Origin: an uncultured Flavobacterium sp.
Lineage (GTDB): Bacteria > Bacteroidota > Bacteroidia > Flavobacteriales > Flavobacteriaceae
Reading direction: 5' to 3'
Length of the DNA: 64,000 nt
Assembly (NCBI GenBank): GCA_943912855.1
Contig: CALTVC010000002.1
Span: 62,001 to 126,000, forward strand
The notes under the pieces were generated by a model. That model was not told the DNA's origin. It ran no database searches and was given only the letters and a program-made list of their open reading frames with translations. The first letter of the stretch is position 1; each line of letters starts with the position of its first letter. Below, piece after piece: positions 46,401 to 54,411 of the stretch. Made by a program: the position numbers and the translations under genes.

Positions 46401-46510
46401 GAAAATCCCTGAAATGAAAGCAATAAGAATACTACAAGCATGGGTATTGAAGAAAATACCTTTTTGCCCCCGGCAAATGGATTTCCTTTAATGGGTATTG
46501 TATTCATCAT
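43448..46510 (-). CDS. susC: SusC-like TonB-dependent transporter (third pair)
   Basis: 1020 residues from the ATG at 46510; an in-frame ATG at 46555 would add 15 residues that look unlike a signal sequence. Signal peptide ends FSQ, then a carboxypeptidase-regulatory-like domain, TonB-box region EEVVVVGYGKQKK, plug with LVLIDGLAG and a barrel ending ATF. It probably imports fucosylated, L-galactosylated or arabinosylated oligosaccharides released outside (inference from the co-regulated catabolic genes). Confidence 0.93.
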   Translation of the reverse strand: MMNTIPIKGNPFAGGKKVFSSIPMLVVFLLLSFQGFSQTVVKGTVSSTGATAETLIGASVVSKSNGSAVATGMDGDYEINVPATDTLLVSFIGYKTQKVAVNGRTLINVNLESDSEQLEEVVVVGYGKQKKINLTGSVSSISEKDIENRPITQASQALAGLTSGVIVSQGSGRPGNDGAGITIRGTGSFGASGGALVLIDGLAGSLNDVDPNNIKSISVLKDAASAAIYGSRAANGVIIVETKMGQAGKMQVSYNSYAGWQSATELPDFVDSAEYATLYNEANANMGNSPTYSASDIQKFRDQSDPDNFPNVPHLRNLLNSGSGFQTNHNLSFMWGTDKTRNMFSTSYLKQEGLVAENNYEKYNFMFNTDSKILDNLSLKVNTMGYTSETNEPTQAEGGGSMTSIIRYAVRQGPIYAGRKSDGSYGHQDTFSPEAWLDSNSFKKGTNKYFQGAGELSWQPVKGLTVSGKAGYMLFSYYDKNYISNITFSPTSSLGPNKLSVYSGQGTQVTLQALATYTKTFDKHNFTVLAGATQEEYNDHYLTGYRQNFPNELIYELNAGSGTGMSNTGTSSSWAMRSVFGRLNYIFDSKYLFEANIRRDGTSKFPSAGRWGVFPSFSAGWIISEENFLKEKISWLNLFKVRGSWGELGNQNVGTYPYQNRVSLGENYSFGNVFTPGAAVNVTSNPNISWETTTTTDFGIDASFFGGRLGLVFDVFRKQTDDVLYNVAASSVLGVGTSPVNVGSVRNTGYEIGLNFNQQFGDLNIGFSPNFSYIKNEVTSLTSGLSQDINSGLFVGSPIGAIYGYVADGLFVNDADVSSYPSQPYTAEPGSIRYKDISGPNGQPDGKVDSYDRKVIGNTTPKYTYGATLNASYKGFDFSALVSGLGGYKKRLDSYEAYAFYNGGQIQRWQADNRWTEENPNPDAKYPKLTTLNGSSGNLFTSTYWLRNASFLRLKNIQLGYTLPKNIVQDKMKMEKLRFYVGGQNLLTFNKFYQGWDPEMSNGNFYPITKTYTIGINATF

Positions 46511-46552
46511 AAATTTGCATGAGTTAAGGGTTAAAGAATTATTCAGCACTGA

Positions 46553-46570
46553 CACTAAAACGATTTAGTG
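46553..46570. promoter_or_regulatory. Palindromic site upstream of the third SusC
   Basis: cactaaa - acga - tttagtg is a perfect 7+4+7 inverted repeat, 43 bp before the SusC ATG and downstream of the -7-like box, so it would be in the 5' leader. It may form an RNA hairpin or be an operator. Confidence 0.45.
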
Positions 46571-46596
46571 AAAACGATGTAGTCCGGTCTACCCTG

Positions 46597-46661
46597 CAAA
46601 TTAAATTCAATTATTGAATTCAAAATTTTGCCATATTATCAAATTATTAAAGGAAATTATT
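46597..46661 (-). promoter_or_regulatory. Promoter of the third SusC-SusD pair with shared TAAT-N5-TTAATA element
   Basis: On the - strand, aataatttcctttaataatt (46661-46642) is followed after exactly 37 bp by TTAATTTG (46604-46597). The same element and the same 37-bp spacing occur before the LgoD-like gene and before fucP. The palindrome at 46553 lies further downstream. Confidence 0.6.
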
Positions 46662-46723
46662 CTCTTTCAAAAAAAATACTGTTGATTTTTTTACAATCAC
46701 AGCGTTAGTAAAGTTTAGATATA

Positions 46724-46754
46724 AAAACCAAAAAGGGCATGCGGAAGCATGCCC
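46724..46754 (-). terminator. Terminator of the LgoD-UxaB unit
   Basis: An 8-bp perfect stem gggcatgc / gcatgccc with 4-nt loop is followed on the - strand by tttttggtttt, 25 bp after the UxaB stop. Confidence 0.9.
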
Positions 46755-46778
46755 TCACTTAACACAAAGTATTAAAAA

Positions 46779-48233
46779 TCAAACTACAACTTTAAAATTC
46801 GAAAACTCCGTAAATCCTTCCGTAACCCCATGCTCTTCCAAACATTGTAAAGCATTAGCTACATTATGAATAAATAAATCATTAGGTATATTATCTGTAT
46901 GCAACTCCAGGTTATTTAGTATGTGTGCTACAGCCTCTTCAGTATCGGGCATCTGTACCGCGACATTAAATTCGTTCAGTACCAGCTCTTCATCAAACCC
47001 CGGCAGCACCTTATAGATGTAGCACAGACACGCAAACGTATATACCAAATGTGTGGGCAACGTACCTTTAGTCCTGTAATAATCATCCATTACAGGAAGT
47101 AATCTTGCCCTGAATTTAGAAACAGAATTCAATGCTATATCAGTAAGCCTGTGGTTCAGGTATGGATTCCTGAAACGGTCTAAAACCTCGGCAGAGTATG
47201 CCTTACATTCTCCGTATGGCAATGGAATGGTCGGTAAAATTTCCTCTTCCAGCGTAGCCAGTAAAAACGATTCGCAAAAACCATCTTCCATACTTTCTCT
47301 TACTGTAGTTTTACCTAACAAACGCGCCACCTGAGCCAATAGCGTATGAAGCCCGTTCAGGATTCTTACCTTTCTAAGACGATACGGCGCCAGTTGCGGT
47401 ACCAGCAGTATATTTTCGTCAATTTCATTTACGGGGAAATGCTTCAGCAACTCCTCATCGCCCTCTATTGCCCAGAATAAATATGGTTCACATACGGTAA
47501 TCAGCGCGTCTTTATATGGCAAAACCGAAGTATACTGCTCTGCATTATCTTTAGGATAACCTGATACTATACGGTCTACCAGCGTATTATAAAAACGGTT
47601 ACTATTATTTATCCATGCCACAAAATCGGCTCCAAGCTGCCATAATGTAGCATATTGTAACACGATGTTTTTCAGTGCATCGGCATTATTTTCTATAAGT
47701 TCACACGGCAGTATAACACAACCTTTCTCAACATCTCCATTAAAATAAGCAAAACGTCTGTACAGCAATGCCGTAAGCTTAGCCGGAAAACTATAATGCG
47801 GATGGTTATTGTAGTCCGCATCTTTATCGTTAAAAACAATGCCCGCTTCGGTAGTGTTAGATAGTATTATCTTCAGCTCGGCTTCTTCGGCAAGGGCAAG
47901 ATAAGCGTTGTAATCTTCATACGGATTTACAATGCTAATGATGCTGCTCACAACCCTGTTAGTACGAACCGGATTGCCATTTTTAATCCCTTCTGTAAAA
48001 AGAGTGAACAGCCCTTCCTGGTTTTGTAAATCAGACACTGAGCCACCGGGGCGGTTTTTAACCACGGCAACACCACCATTAAAACCCTTTTCATTTAAAA
48101 GGTCGATTACATAATCGGCAAATCCCCTTAAAAAATTACCATCGCCAAACTGCAACACCTTTATGGGCAGTGTCGGTTTATCTATCAGGGTTCGGTTCAG
48201 CTGTATCATGGTTGTATCTTTATGATTGTGCAT
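46779..48233 (-). CDS. uxaB: Tagaturonate reductase (altronate oxidoreductase), UxaB
   Basis: 484 residues, cytoplasmic, close to the 483 of E. coli UxaB. It is a mannitol-dehydrogenase-family protein: N-terminal Rossmann domain opening with QFGDGNFLRGFADYVID, then a helical C-terminal domain (KVRILNGLHTLLA). It reduces D-tagaturonate to D-altronate with NADH. The first ATG overlaps the stop of the upstream dehydrogenase gene (TAATG); Met9 aligns better with UxaB start and is an alternative. With no UxaC in view, tagaturonate is more likely supplied by the LgoD-like enzyme from L-galactonate than by galacturonate. Confidence 0.9.
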   Translation of the reverse strand: MHNHKDTTMIQLNRTLIDKPTLPIKVLQFGDGNFLRGFADYVIDLLNEKGFNGGVAVVKNRPGGSVSDLQNQEGLFTLFTEGIKNGNPVRTNRVVSSIISIVNPYEDYNAYLALAEEAELKIILSNTTEAGIVFNDKDADYNNHPHYSFPAKLTALLYRRFAYFNGDVEKGCVILPCELIENNADALKNIVLQYATLWQLGADFVAWINNSNRFYNTLVDRIVSGYPKDNAEQYTSVLPYKDALITVCEPYLFWAIEGDEELLKHFPVNEIDENILLVPQLAPYRLRKVRILNGLHTLLAQVARLLGKTTVRESMEDGFCESFLLATLEEEILPTIPLPYGECKAYSAEVLDRFRNPYLNHRLTDIALNSVSKFRARLLPVMDDYYRTKGTLPTHLVYTFACLCYIYKVLPGFDEELVLNEFNVAVQMPDTEEAVAHILNNLELHTDNIPNDLFIHNVANALQCLEEHGVTEGFTEFSNFKVVV

Positions 48234-49252
48234 TATTTATCAAAATCTATAACGGCTTTCAATACGTTTTGTCCGTTGTCTGTAATGGTTTTAAACTCAT
48301 CTGCAAAGGTGCTGAAATGCAGCCTGTGCGTAATGTAACCATCTATGTTCAGCCTGCCTGAACGAATGCATTCTATTACAAAATCAAAATCAGAAGGTGT
48401 GGCATTACGGCTGCTCATAAGCGTAGCTTCCCTCTTATGGAACTCAGGATGACTAAAGCTTAGCTTCTCTTTCTGTAACCCAACAAGAACATACTTGCTT
48501 CCGTGTGCCATATACGAAAACGCTTCATTCATAACCTTTTTGCTCCCGGTAGCATCTATAATTACCGTAGGCATATCGCCATCGGTTACACGCTTCAGGG
48601 CTTCAACCACATCTTCATTCAGCGGATTAATAACCGCGTCTACCTTCTGTATATCCTTGGCGTAATTAAGGCGGTATTCATTAATGTCTAAGGCAATGAT
48701 TTTTTTGGCTCCGGCTATCTTTGCAAATTCTATAAGCCCTACACCAATGGGCCCAATACCCATAATCAGTACAATGTCATCTGCACCTACACTTCCCCTT
48801 TTTACGCCATGGGCAGCAATGGCAAGCGGTTCTACCACAACAAGTTGTTCCGGAGTAAGACCATTACCTTTAATCAGGTATTTTTCGGGTACGGCAATGT
48901 ACTCGCTCATACCGCCATCAATGTGTACGCCAAAAACCTGGATTTTTTCACAGCAGTTGGTTTTACCCCTACGACAGGCAATACACTGCCCGCAATGAAA
49001 ATACGGAATGATGGTTACATCATCTCCCGGTGAAAATCCCTCAGCTGTACCCTGTACATATTCGGCTGCGATTTCATGACCCAGTATCCTTGGGTATTCA
49101 AAAAAAGGCTGGGTACCCTCATACGCATGAATATCGGTACCGCACACTCCCGCCTTTTTTAGCTTTAGCAATGCTTCTCCGGGTTTAAGCTCCGGGGTAG
49201 GTTTATCTTTTACCAATAGCCTGTAAGGCTCTTCGCAAACAATGTATTTCAT
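48233..49252 (-). CDS. Zn-dependent alcohol dehydrogenase, probable L-galactonate 5-dehydrogenase (LgoD-like)
   Basis: 339 residues. Catalytic zinc motif VCGTDIHAYEG (Cys37) with LGHEIAAE, structural zinc cluster CGQCIACRRGKTNCC, and a Rossmann motif GIGPIGVG. Stretches such as QPFFEYPRILGHE, GVHIDGGMSEY and SSRNATP closely resemble E. coli LgoD (YjjN, 340 residues), as I recall that sequence. LgoD oxidises L-galactonate to D-tagaturonate, exactly the substrate of the UxaB encoded next with a 1-bp overlap. L-threonine or sorbitol dehydrogenase activity is the less likely alternative. Confidence 0.82.
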   Translation of the reverse strand: MKYIVCEEPYRLLVKDKPTPELKPGEALLKLKKAGVCGTDIHAYEGTQPFFEYPRILGHEIAAEYVQGTAEGFSPGDDVTIIPYFHCGQCIACRRGKTNCCEKIQVFGVHIDGGMSEYIAVPEKYLIKGNGLTPEQLVVVEPLAIAAHGVKRGSVGADDIVLIMGIGPIGVGLIEFAKIAGAKKIIALDINEYRLNYAKDIQKVDAVINPLNEDVVEALKRVTDGDMPTVIIDATGSKKVMNEAFSYMAHGSKYVLVGLQKEKLSFSHPEFHKREATLMSSRNATPSDFDFVIECIRSGRLNIDGYITHRLHFSTFADEFKTITDNGQNVLKAVIDFDK

Positions 49253-49390
49253 TGGATAAAAAATATAATTAATTAGATAGGCTTCTCAGCGGCAGGTATC
49301 AGGCTAAAAAGCACCGTTTTTTAGTAAGGGACAAGGCCGTGTAAAAACTAAAAACTAATATCGGGCAGGCCTAATACCAAATATCTGAGA

Positions 49391-49455
49391 CAAAGTAAGA
49401 GGAATTGAAAATGATAAAATTTTAATTTATTCTCCAATTATTAAGGGATATTATC
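49391..49455 (-). promoter_or_regulatory. Promoter of the LgoD-UxaB unit with shared TAAT-N5-TTAATA element
   Basis: On the - strand, gataatatcccttaataatt (49455-49436; 17/20 identical to the SusC copy) is followed after exactly 37 bp by TTACTTTG (49398-49391). It lies in the 270-bp gap between the dehydrogenase and the divergent AraC gene. Confidence 0.6.
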
Positions 49456-49522
49456 AAAATACCCCCACATAAATTATACATTAAATAAAAAAGATTATTT
49501 TTGGTTGAAATGATTCCGGAAG

Positions 49523-50389
49523 ATGAAACCTTTTTTACTAAAAATACCCTCTAGCTCTACACGCTCCTTCAGCGCCAGAGTGGACACTACTCCCGACGTA
49601 AATAACATATGGCACTACCACTCTGAACTTGAACTTCTGTACCTTAAAAAAGGCGAAGGAACACAGTTTATAGGCGATGACATACGTATGTTTAAAGCGG
49701 GCAGTATTATACTTGTGGGGAGTAACCTTCCGCATTACTGGCAGTATGCCAACAGGTATTTTGAAGAAATAAGCGAAAATCCCATTGAGGTTTACGTTAT
49801 CCATTTTTCTAATCATTTCTGGGGCGATGATTTCCTGAAACTTCCTGAGAATAAAGATCTGCAACAGATCATAGAAAAAGCCAAACGTGGCATACAACTT
49901 ACCGATGCCGAGCACCCAAGGCTTGCCGGACTAATTGAAGAAATAGTTAAGGGTAAAGAACACCGGAAAATAGTGAACCTAATGGATGCCCTGCTGGAAA
50001 TATCTGAAGCGGAAGATAAAGAGTTTATGGCTACCGCGGGTTTCCAGAGTTATTTCCAGGAAGTGGAGCGCGATCGCATACAGGCCATTTATAACTACAC
50101 CCTTAACCACTATCAGAGAAAAATAGACCTGGACGAAATTGCAGGTGTGGCAAAGATGAGTCGCCCGGCGTTTTGTAAATTCTTTAAGGCAAGGACTGGC
50201 AAAACCTATTCTACCTTTATTAACGAAATACGCATAGGAAACGCGTGCAGGCTGCTTATAGAAAATGCCATGAGCGTAAAGGAAATTTGTTTCGAATCAG
50301 GCTTTAACAACTTTGCCAGTTTCCATCAGTCCTTTAAGGGAATAACCGGGCAAACGCCCCTGCAGTACCAAAAGCAGTACAACAAATAA
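49523..50389 (+). CDS. AraC-family regulator of the L-fucose/L-galactose locus
   Basis: 288 residues. N-terminal cupin-type sensor (IWHYHSELELLYLKKGEG, then VGSNLPHYWQ) and C-terminal double helix-turn-helix (about 190-285: IDLDEIAGVAKMS, then SVKEICFESGFNN). It sits between the divergent LgoD-UxaB unit and the fucP operon. Three promoters nearby share an element at fixed spacing from the -7-like box, and this protein is the obvious candidate to bind it. The inducer may be L-fucose, L-galactose or an acid derived from them (inference). Confidence 0.9.
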   Translation: MKPFLLKIPSSSTRSFSARVDTTPDVNNIWHYHSELELLYLKKGEGTQFIGDDIRMFKAGSIILVGSNLPHYWQYANRYFEEISENPIEVYVIHFSNHFWGDDFLKLPENKDLQQIIEKAKRGIQLTDAEHPRLAGLIEEIVKGKEHRKIVNLMDALLEISEAEDKEFMATAGFQSYFQEVERDRIQAIYNYTLNHYQRKIDLDEIAGVAKMSRPAFCKFFKARTGKTYSTFINEIRIGNACRLLIENAMSVKEICFESGFNNFASFHQSFKGITGQTPLQYQKQYNK

Positions 50390-50413
50390 AATTAACAATA
50401 TTACAAACCAAGA

Positions 50414-50478
50414 GGTAATAGAGTTTAATACATGGATAATTTGCCTTACTTTTTGGTTTAATCTTTTGTATTAATTTG
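50414..50478 (+). promoter_or_regulatory. Promoter of the fucP catabolic operon with shared TAAT-N5-TTAATA element
   Basis: ggtaatagagtttaatacat (50414-50433) keeps TAAT and TTAATA at the same positions as the other two copies, and exactly 37 bp later comes TTAATTTG (50471-50478). The ATG of fucP is 22 bp further downstream. Confidence 0.55.
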
Positions 50479-50500
50479 CCTTTAATCAATCGTTGTAGTA

Positions 50501-51808
50501 ATGAACAACCCATCATCAGGTTTAAAAAACAGTACAAATTTAGCCGAAAACAAGAGCTATTTGTTTCCGCTGGTACTGGTTACCAGCCTCTTCTTCTTCT
50601 GGGGATTTATCCATAATCTGGATCCCATACTTATACCGCATCTTAAAAAGGTTTTTACCCTTAACGACCTCGAAACTGCATTTGTAGATTTCTCTGTGTT
50701 CATAGCCTATTTTATAATGGCACTGCCCGCAGGTTATTTTATGCGCAGGTATGGGTACAAAAACGGCATCATAACGGGTTTGGTTTTATTCGGTCTTGGT
50801 TCGTTTTTGTTCATACCTGCCGCAAATACCCAGCTGTACATATTTTTTCTGGGCGCATTGTTTGTAATAGCGTGCGGACTTACCTTCCTGGAAACCGCTG
50901 CAAACCCTTATGTTACCATATTGGGGCCGGCAAATACCGCCACCCAGCGCCTTAACTTTTCCCAATCTTTTAATGGGCTTGCCGCCTTTATGGCACCTGT
51001 AATAGGCGGAAAGTATATCCTTTCAGATACGGGGCATTCAGAAGCTGCATTGGCAACCATGCCTTTAGCAGAAAAGAATGCTTACCTCATGCAGGAAGCA
51101 GCCAGTGTAAAAGCACCTTACGCTATACTGGGCATAGTAATATGTGTGCTTATTGTATTGGTAGCCTTTACAAAACTACCCGATATAAAACACGAGGAAG
51201 AAACTGCCGAAGGTGGCTCTGTAAAAAAAGCATTTGCCCACAGACACCTGAAATGGGCAGTAATAGCACAGTTTTTTTACGTGGGCGCACAGGTTTGCAT
51301 ACTAAGTTTCTTTATACGTTTTACTACAACATCGGCGGGCATTACCCAGGTAGAAGCCAGCTGGTACGCGGGCGGGGCAGGGCTTGCCTTTATGATAGGC
51401 AGGTTTGCAGGTACATTCCTTATGCAATACATTGTTCCTAACCGCCTGCTTATGTTATATGCTTTTATAAACGTACTGTTGTCTGTAGTAGCCATTTTTG
51501 GCAGTGGTATGATTACCGTTTATGCGCTCATAGCCATAGCTTTCTTTATGTCGGTTATGTTCCCAACCATATTTTCACTGGGTATAAGTGGCCTGGGTCA
51601 CGACACCAAAATAGGTTCATCGTTAATAGTAATGAGCATTGTGGGCGGCGCGTTCCTTCCGCTTGGTCTTGGTTACATATCAGACCTTACCGGTAACATA
51701 CAGTACGGCTACATAGTACCGTTGGTATGCTTTGCCGTGGTATTCCTTTACGGATGGAAATATTGGGCACCCCTGCACAAAGAAACGCCCGTACAACCAG
51801 AATTTTAA
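50501..51808 (+). CDS. fucP: FucP-type L-fucose:H+ symporter (MFS)
   Basis: 435 residues with 12 predicted membrane helices. The FHS-family motif LETAANPYVTILGP keeps the Glu that corresponds to Glu135 of E. coli FucP. The first-helix Asp46 position is Pro42 here, with Asp41 one residue earlier (HNLDPILIPHL). E. coli FucP carries L-fucose and also L-galactose and D-arabinose, so the gene fits a locus for both sugars. First gene of a nine-gene + strand operon; the next gene begins 20 bp after the stop. Confidence 0.9.
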   Translation: MNNPSSGLKNSTNLAENKSYLFPLVLVTSLFFFWGFIHNLDPILIPHLKKVFTLNDLETAFVDFSVFIAYFIMALPAGYFMRRYGYKNGIITGLVLFGLGSFLFIPAANTQLYIFFLGALFVIACGLTFLETAANPYVTILGPANTATQRLNFSQSFNGLAAFMAPVIGGKYILSDTGHSEAALATMPLAEKNAYLMQEAASVKAPYAILGIVICVLIVLVAFTKLPDIKHEEETAEGGSVKKAFAHRHLKWAVIAQFFYVGAQVCILSFFIRFTTTSAGITQVEASWYAGGAGLAFMIGRFAGTFLMQYIVPNRLLMLYAFINVLLSVVAIFGSGMITVYALIAIAFFMSVMFPTIFSLGISGLGHDTKIGSSLIVMSIVGGAFLPLGLGYISDLTGNIQYGYIVPLVCFAVVFLYGWKYWAPLHKETPVQPEF

Positions 51809-51828
51809 ACTTCCCTGTTTTTATTTAT

Positions 51829-53469
51829 ATGAAGAATGTTGTTTTAAAAATTAACCCTGCCGATAACGTGCTGGTAGCCCTTCAGGACATTCCCGCCGAA
51901 ACTACCCTACACTACGATGGCAAGGTGTACACTACCAAAGAACCCATCCCTGCCAAACACAAGTTTTTTATGCAGGACATGGCTGCCGGAGATGAACTGT
52001 ACATGTACGGCGTACTGGTAGGAAAAGTGCAATATAATGTACTTGCCGGCGCGCGCATGAGTACTGATAATACCAAGCATGCTGCCGAACCCTACGCCTA
52101 CCGCGATGTAGATTACACCTGGCAGGCACCCGATGTATCTAAATTTGAGCATCGTACATTTATGGGGTATCATCGTACGAATGGCGATGTAGGTACCGCC
52201 AATTACTGGCTGTTTATCCCAACGGTTTTTTGCGAAAACCGAAACCTCGACATTATTAAGGAATCGCTATACAGCGAACTTGGTTATGCCGTAGACGATA
52301 AATACAAATCGTACACCCACAAACTGGTGGAAGCGTTTAACAAAGGTGAAGACATAGATAACCTTGATTTTAGCCCTGCATCGGCATCGGCTAAAAACCG
52401 TGTATTTAAAAACATAGACGGCATAAAATTCCTGAACCATCAGGGTGGCTGTGGCGGTACACGACAAGACTCTGAAGTGCTGAGCAGATTGCTTATTGCT
52501 TACGCCAATCACCCTAACGTGGCGGGCATTACCGTGCTGAGCCTGGGTTGCCAGCACTTGCAAACCGATTCTTTTAAAAACGACCTCTTCAGGCTTCATC
52601 CCGATTTTGATAAACCGCTGTTGGTGTTTGAACAACAACGTTCGGTTAGTGAAGAACAAATGATACAGGATGCCATAAAGCAGACCTTTAAAGGGCTTAT
52701 GGAAATCAACACATACAACCGTGCCGAAGCACCACTGAGCAAACTTACCGTGGGCGTTAAATGCGGTGGCAGCGATGGCTTTAGTGGCATATCGGCTAAC
52801 CCGGCAGTGGGGCATTGTGCCGACTTGCTTGTGGGGCTTGGAGCAAAAGTGCTTCTTGCCGAATTCCCCGAACTGTGTGGTGTGGAACAGGAAATGATAG
52901 ACCGTTGTACCACCAAAGAAAGTGCCGAGAAGTTCATTAAACTCATGACTGATTACGATGCCATGGCGCACCGTGACGGGTCGGGTTTTTATATGAATCC
53001 TTCACCGGGTAACATTAAAGACGGACTTATTACCGATGCCATAAAATCGGCGGGAGCTGCAAAAAAAGCGGGTTCTGCACCTGTGGTAGACGTGCTTAAC
53101 TACACCGAACCTGCTACAAAACAAGGACTTAGCCTGGTATGTACACCCGGCAACGACGTTGAAGCAACCACAGGCAAAGCAGCGGCAGGTGCCACGCTTA
53201 TACTATTCACCACAGGGTTAGGCACACCTACGGGCAACCCGGTTTGTCCTACCATTAAGGTAGCGACTAATTCGGCTTTGGCTACGCGAATGGCAGATAT
53301 TATAGACATAGATACCGGCCCGGTTATCAGTGGTGAAAAGACCATTGCCGAAATGGGAGAAGACATACTGGAATACTGCATTAAGGCGGCAAGCGGTATA
53401 GAAATCCCCAAAGCGGTACAACTTAACCAGGACGATTTCATTCCGTGGAAACGCGGGGTTAGCTTATAG
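51829..53469 (+). CDS. uxaA: UxaA/GarD-family sugar-acid dehydratase (altronate and/or L-fuconate dehydratase)
   Basis: 546 residues from the ATG at 51829; an in-frame ATG at 51727 lies inside fucP and would add 34 hydrophilic residues, so it is rejected. An N-terminal SAF domain (about 1-80) is followed by the altronate/galactarate dehydratase core with GYHRTNGDVGTANYW, GGCGGTRQDSE and CGGSDGFSG motifs and conserved Cys residues for metal binding. With UxaB it would dehydrate D-altronate to KDG. It is also the only dehydratase in the operon, so it may serve L-fuconate, as UxaA-like proteins do in the Campylobacter fucose cluster. Confidence 0.88.
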   Translation: MKNVVLKINPADNVLVALQDIPAETTLHYDGKVYTTKEPIPAKHKFFMQDMAAGDELYMYGVLVGKVQYNVLAGARMSTDNTKHAAEPYAYRDVDYTWQAPDVSKFEHRTFMGYHRTNGDVGTANYWLFIPTVFCENRNLDIIKESLYSELGYAVDDKYKSYTHKLVEAFNKGEDIDNLDFSPASASAKNRVFKNIDGIKFLNHQGGCGGTRQDSEVLSRLLIAYANHPNVAGITVLSLGCQHLQTDSFKNDLFRLHPDFDKPLLVFEQQRSVSEEQMIQDAIKQTFKGLMEINTYNRAEAPLSKLTVGVKCGGSDGFSGISANPAVGHCADLLVGLGAKVLLAEFPELCGVEQEMIDRCTTKESAEKFIKLMTDYDAMAHRDGSGFYMNPSPGNIKDGLITDAIKSAGAAKKAGSAPVVDVLNYTEPATKQGLSLVCTPGNDVEATTGKAAAGATLILFTTGLGTPTGNPVCPTIKVATNSALATRMADIIDIDTGPVISGEKTIAEMGEDILEYCIKAASGIEIPKAVQLNQDDFIPWKRGVSL

Positions 53470-53494
53470 CCCCCTACCCCCCGAAGGGGGAATT
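53469..53494 (+). repeat. C-run/G-run hairpin in intergenic spacer
   Basis: ccccc-gaa-ggggg (53478-53490) within a C-rich stretch right after the dehydratase stop. Such GC-rich hairpins are common intergenic elements in Flavobacteria and may stabilise upstream mRNA. Confidence 0.5.
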
Positions 53495-53515
53495 CCTTTA
53501 GGACTTTAAAACTTT

Positions 53516-54301
53516 ATGACTTTCAACTTTACAGAAATGTTCAAATTAACACATAAAAAAGCAGTAGTAACCGGTGGTGGCAGTGGCATAGGCCAAGCCA
53601 TAGCCGTATTGCTCGCAAAACAGGGCGCGGAAGTGCATATCTTTGAAATAAGCGAAGAGAACGCAGCAGCCACAGTTTCAATCATAGCACAAAATGGCGG
53701 TACGGCAATAGTACATACCGTAGATGTTTCTGACCAAAAGGCGGTGCTTTCAGCTTTTGAAAACATTGGTGCACTGAATATACTGGTAAACAATGCGGGT
53801 ATCGCACACATTGGTAAGGCAGATACTACTCCAGAAGAGGACTTTGACCGCGTAATGCGTGTTAACGTTAAAGGGGTGTATAACTGCCTGTTTGCTGCCT
53901 TACCACAACTGCGCAAGGCAGGTGGCGGTGTAATTATTAATATGGCATCTATTGCGGCGTTGGTAGGTATACCCGACCGATTTGCTTACAGCACTGCCAA
54001 GGGAGCGGTTAAAGCCATGACTATGAGTGTTGCCAAAGATTACATAAGTGAAAACATTCGTTGTAATTCTATTTCCCCGGCAAGGGTGCATACGCCTTTT
54101 GTTGATGGTTTCCTGCAAAAAACATATCCCGACAACATAGACGAAATGTTTGAAAAGCTGTCTAAAACCCAGCCGATAGGCCGTATGGCTAAACCCGAGG
54201 AAGTAGCGGGGCTTGCGTTATACCTTTGTAGTGATGAAGCCTCATTTATTACGGGTGTAGACTACCCTATTGACGGCGGATTTACTACCTTAAACAATTA
54301 A
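53516..54301 (+). CDS. SDR oxidoreductase, probable 2-keto-3-deoxy-L-fuconate dehydrogenase
   Basis: 261 residues; Met8 (53537) is the more usual start for the family (MFKLTHKKAVVTGG). Classical SDR: cofactor motif TGGGSGIG, NNAG, catalytic Ser in NMASIAA, and YSTAK with intact Tyr and Lys. The stretch SISPARVHTPFVDGF and the ending YPIDGGF are characteristic of 2-keto-3-deoxy-L-fuconate dehydrogenases in other fucose clusters. It yields 2,4-diketo-3-deoxy-L-fuconate for the hydrolase encoded next. A Cys-free, soluble cytoplasmic enzyme is expected. Confidence 0.87.
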   Translation: MTFNFTEMFKLTHKKAVVTGGGSGIGQAIAVLLAKQGAEVHIFEISEENAAATVSIIAQNGGTAIVHTVDVSDQKAVLSAFENIGALNILVNNAGIAHIGKADTTPEEDFDRVMRVNVKGVYNCLFAALPQLRKAGGGVIINMASIAALVGIPDRFAYSTAKGAVKAMTMSVAKDYISENIRCNSISPARVHTPFVDGFLQKTYPDNIDEMFEKLSKTQPIGRMAKPEEVAGLALYLCSDEASFITGVDYPIDGGFTTLNN

Positions 54302-54305
54302 ATCT

Positions 54306-54398
54306 AGCCACGAATTCCACCAATTTCCACTAATGATTTTGGTACAGTTCATGGTAAAAAACAATATAAAATTAATGCCATTCGTGTAATTGGTGGCA
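54306..54398. repeat. Flavobacterial-type intergenic palindromic repeat
   Basis: Left arm gccacgaattccaccaattt and right arm gtgtaattggtggca face each other across about 45 bp. Both are built from gccac(g/c)aatt-like units; ccaccaatt / aattggtgg pairs perfectly. It fills the 110-bp spacer inside the operon and resembles dispersed repeats seen between genes in Flavobacterium genomes. Confidence 0.6.
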
Positions 54399-54411
54399 AA
54401 AAGATATAACT

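Noticed and set aside
51727..51828. Upstream in-frame start for the UxaA-family dehydratase
   Set aside because: It lies within fucP and adds residues unlike the SAF domain start; the ATG at 51829, 20 bp after the fucP stop, fits the family.
46779..53469. Reading UxaB and UxaA as a simple galacturonate pathway
   Set aside because: No uronate isomerase (UxaC), pectinase or lyase is present, while an LgoD-like dehydrogenase is coupled to UxaB; L-galactonate is a better source of tagaturonate. Not fully excluded.
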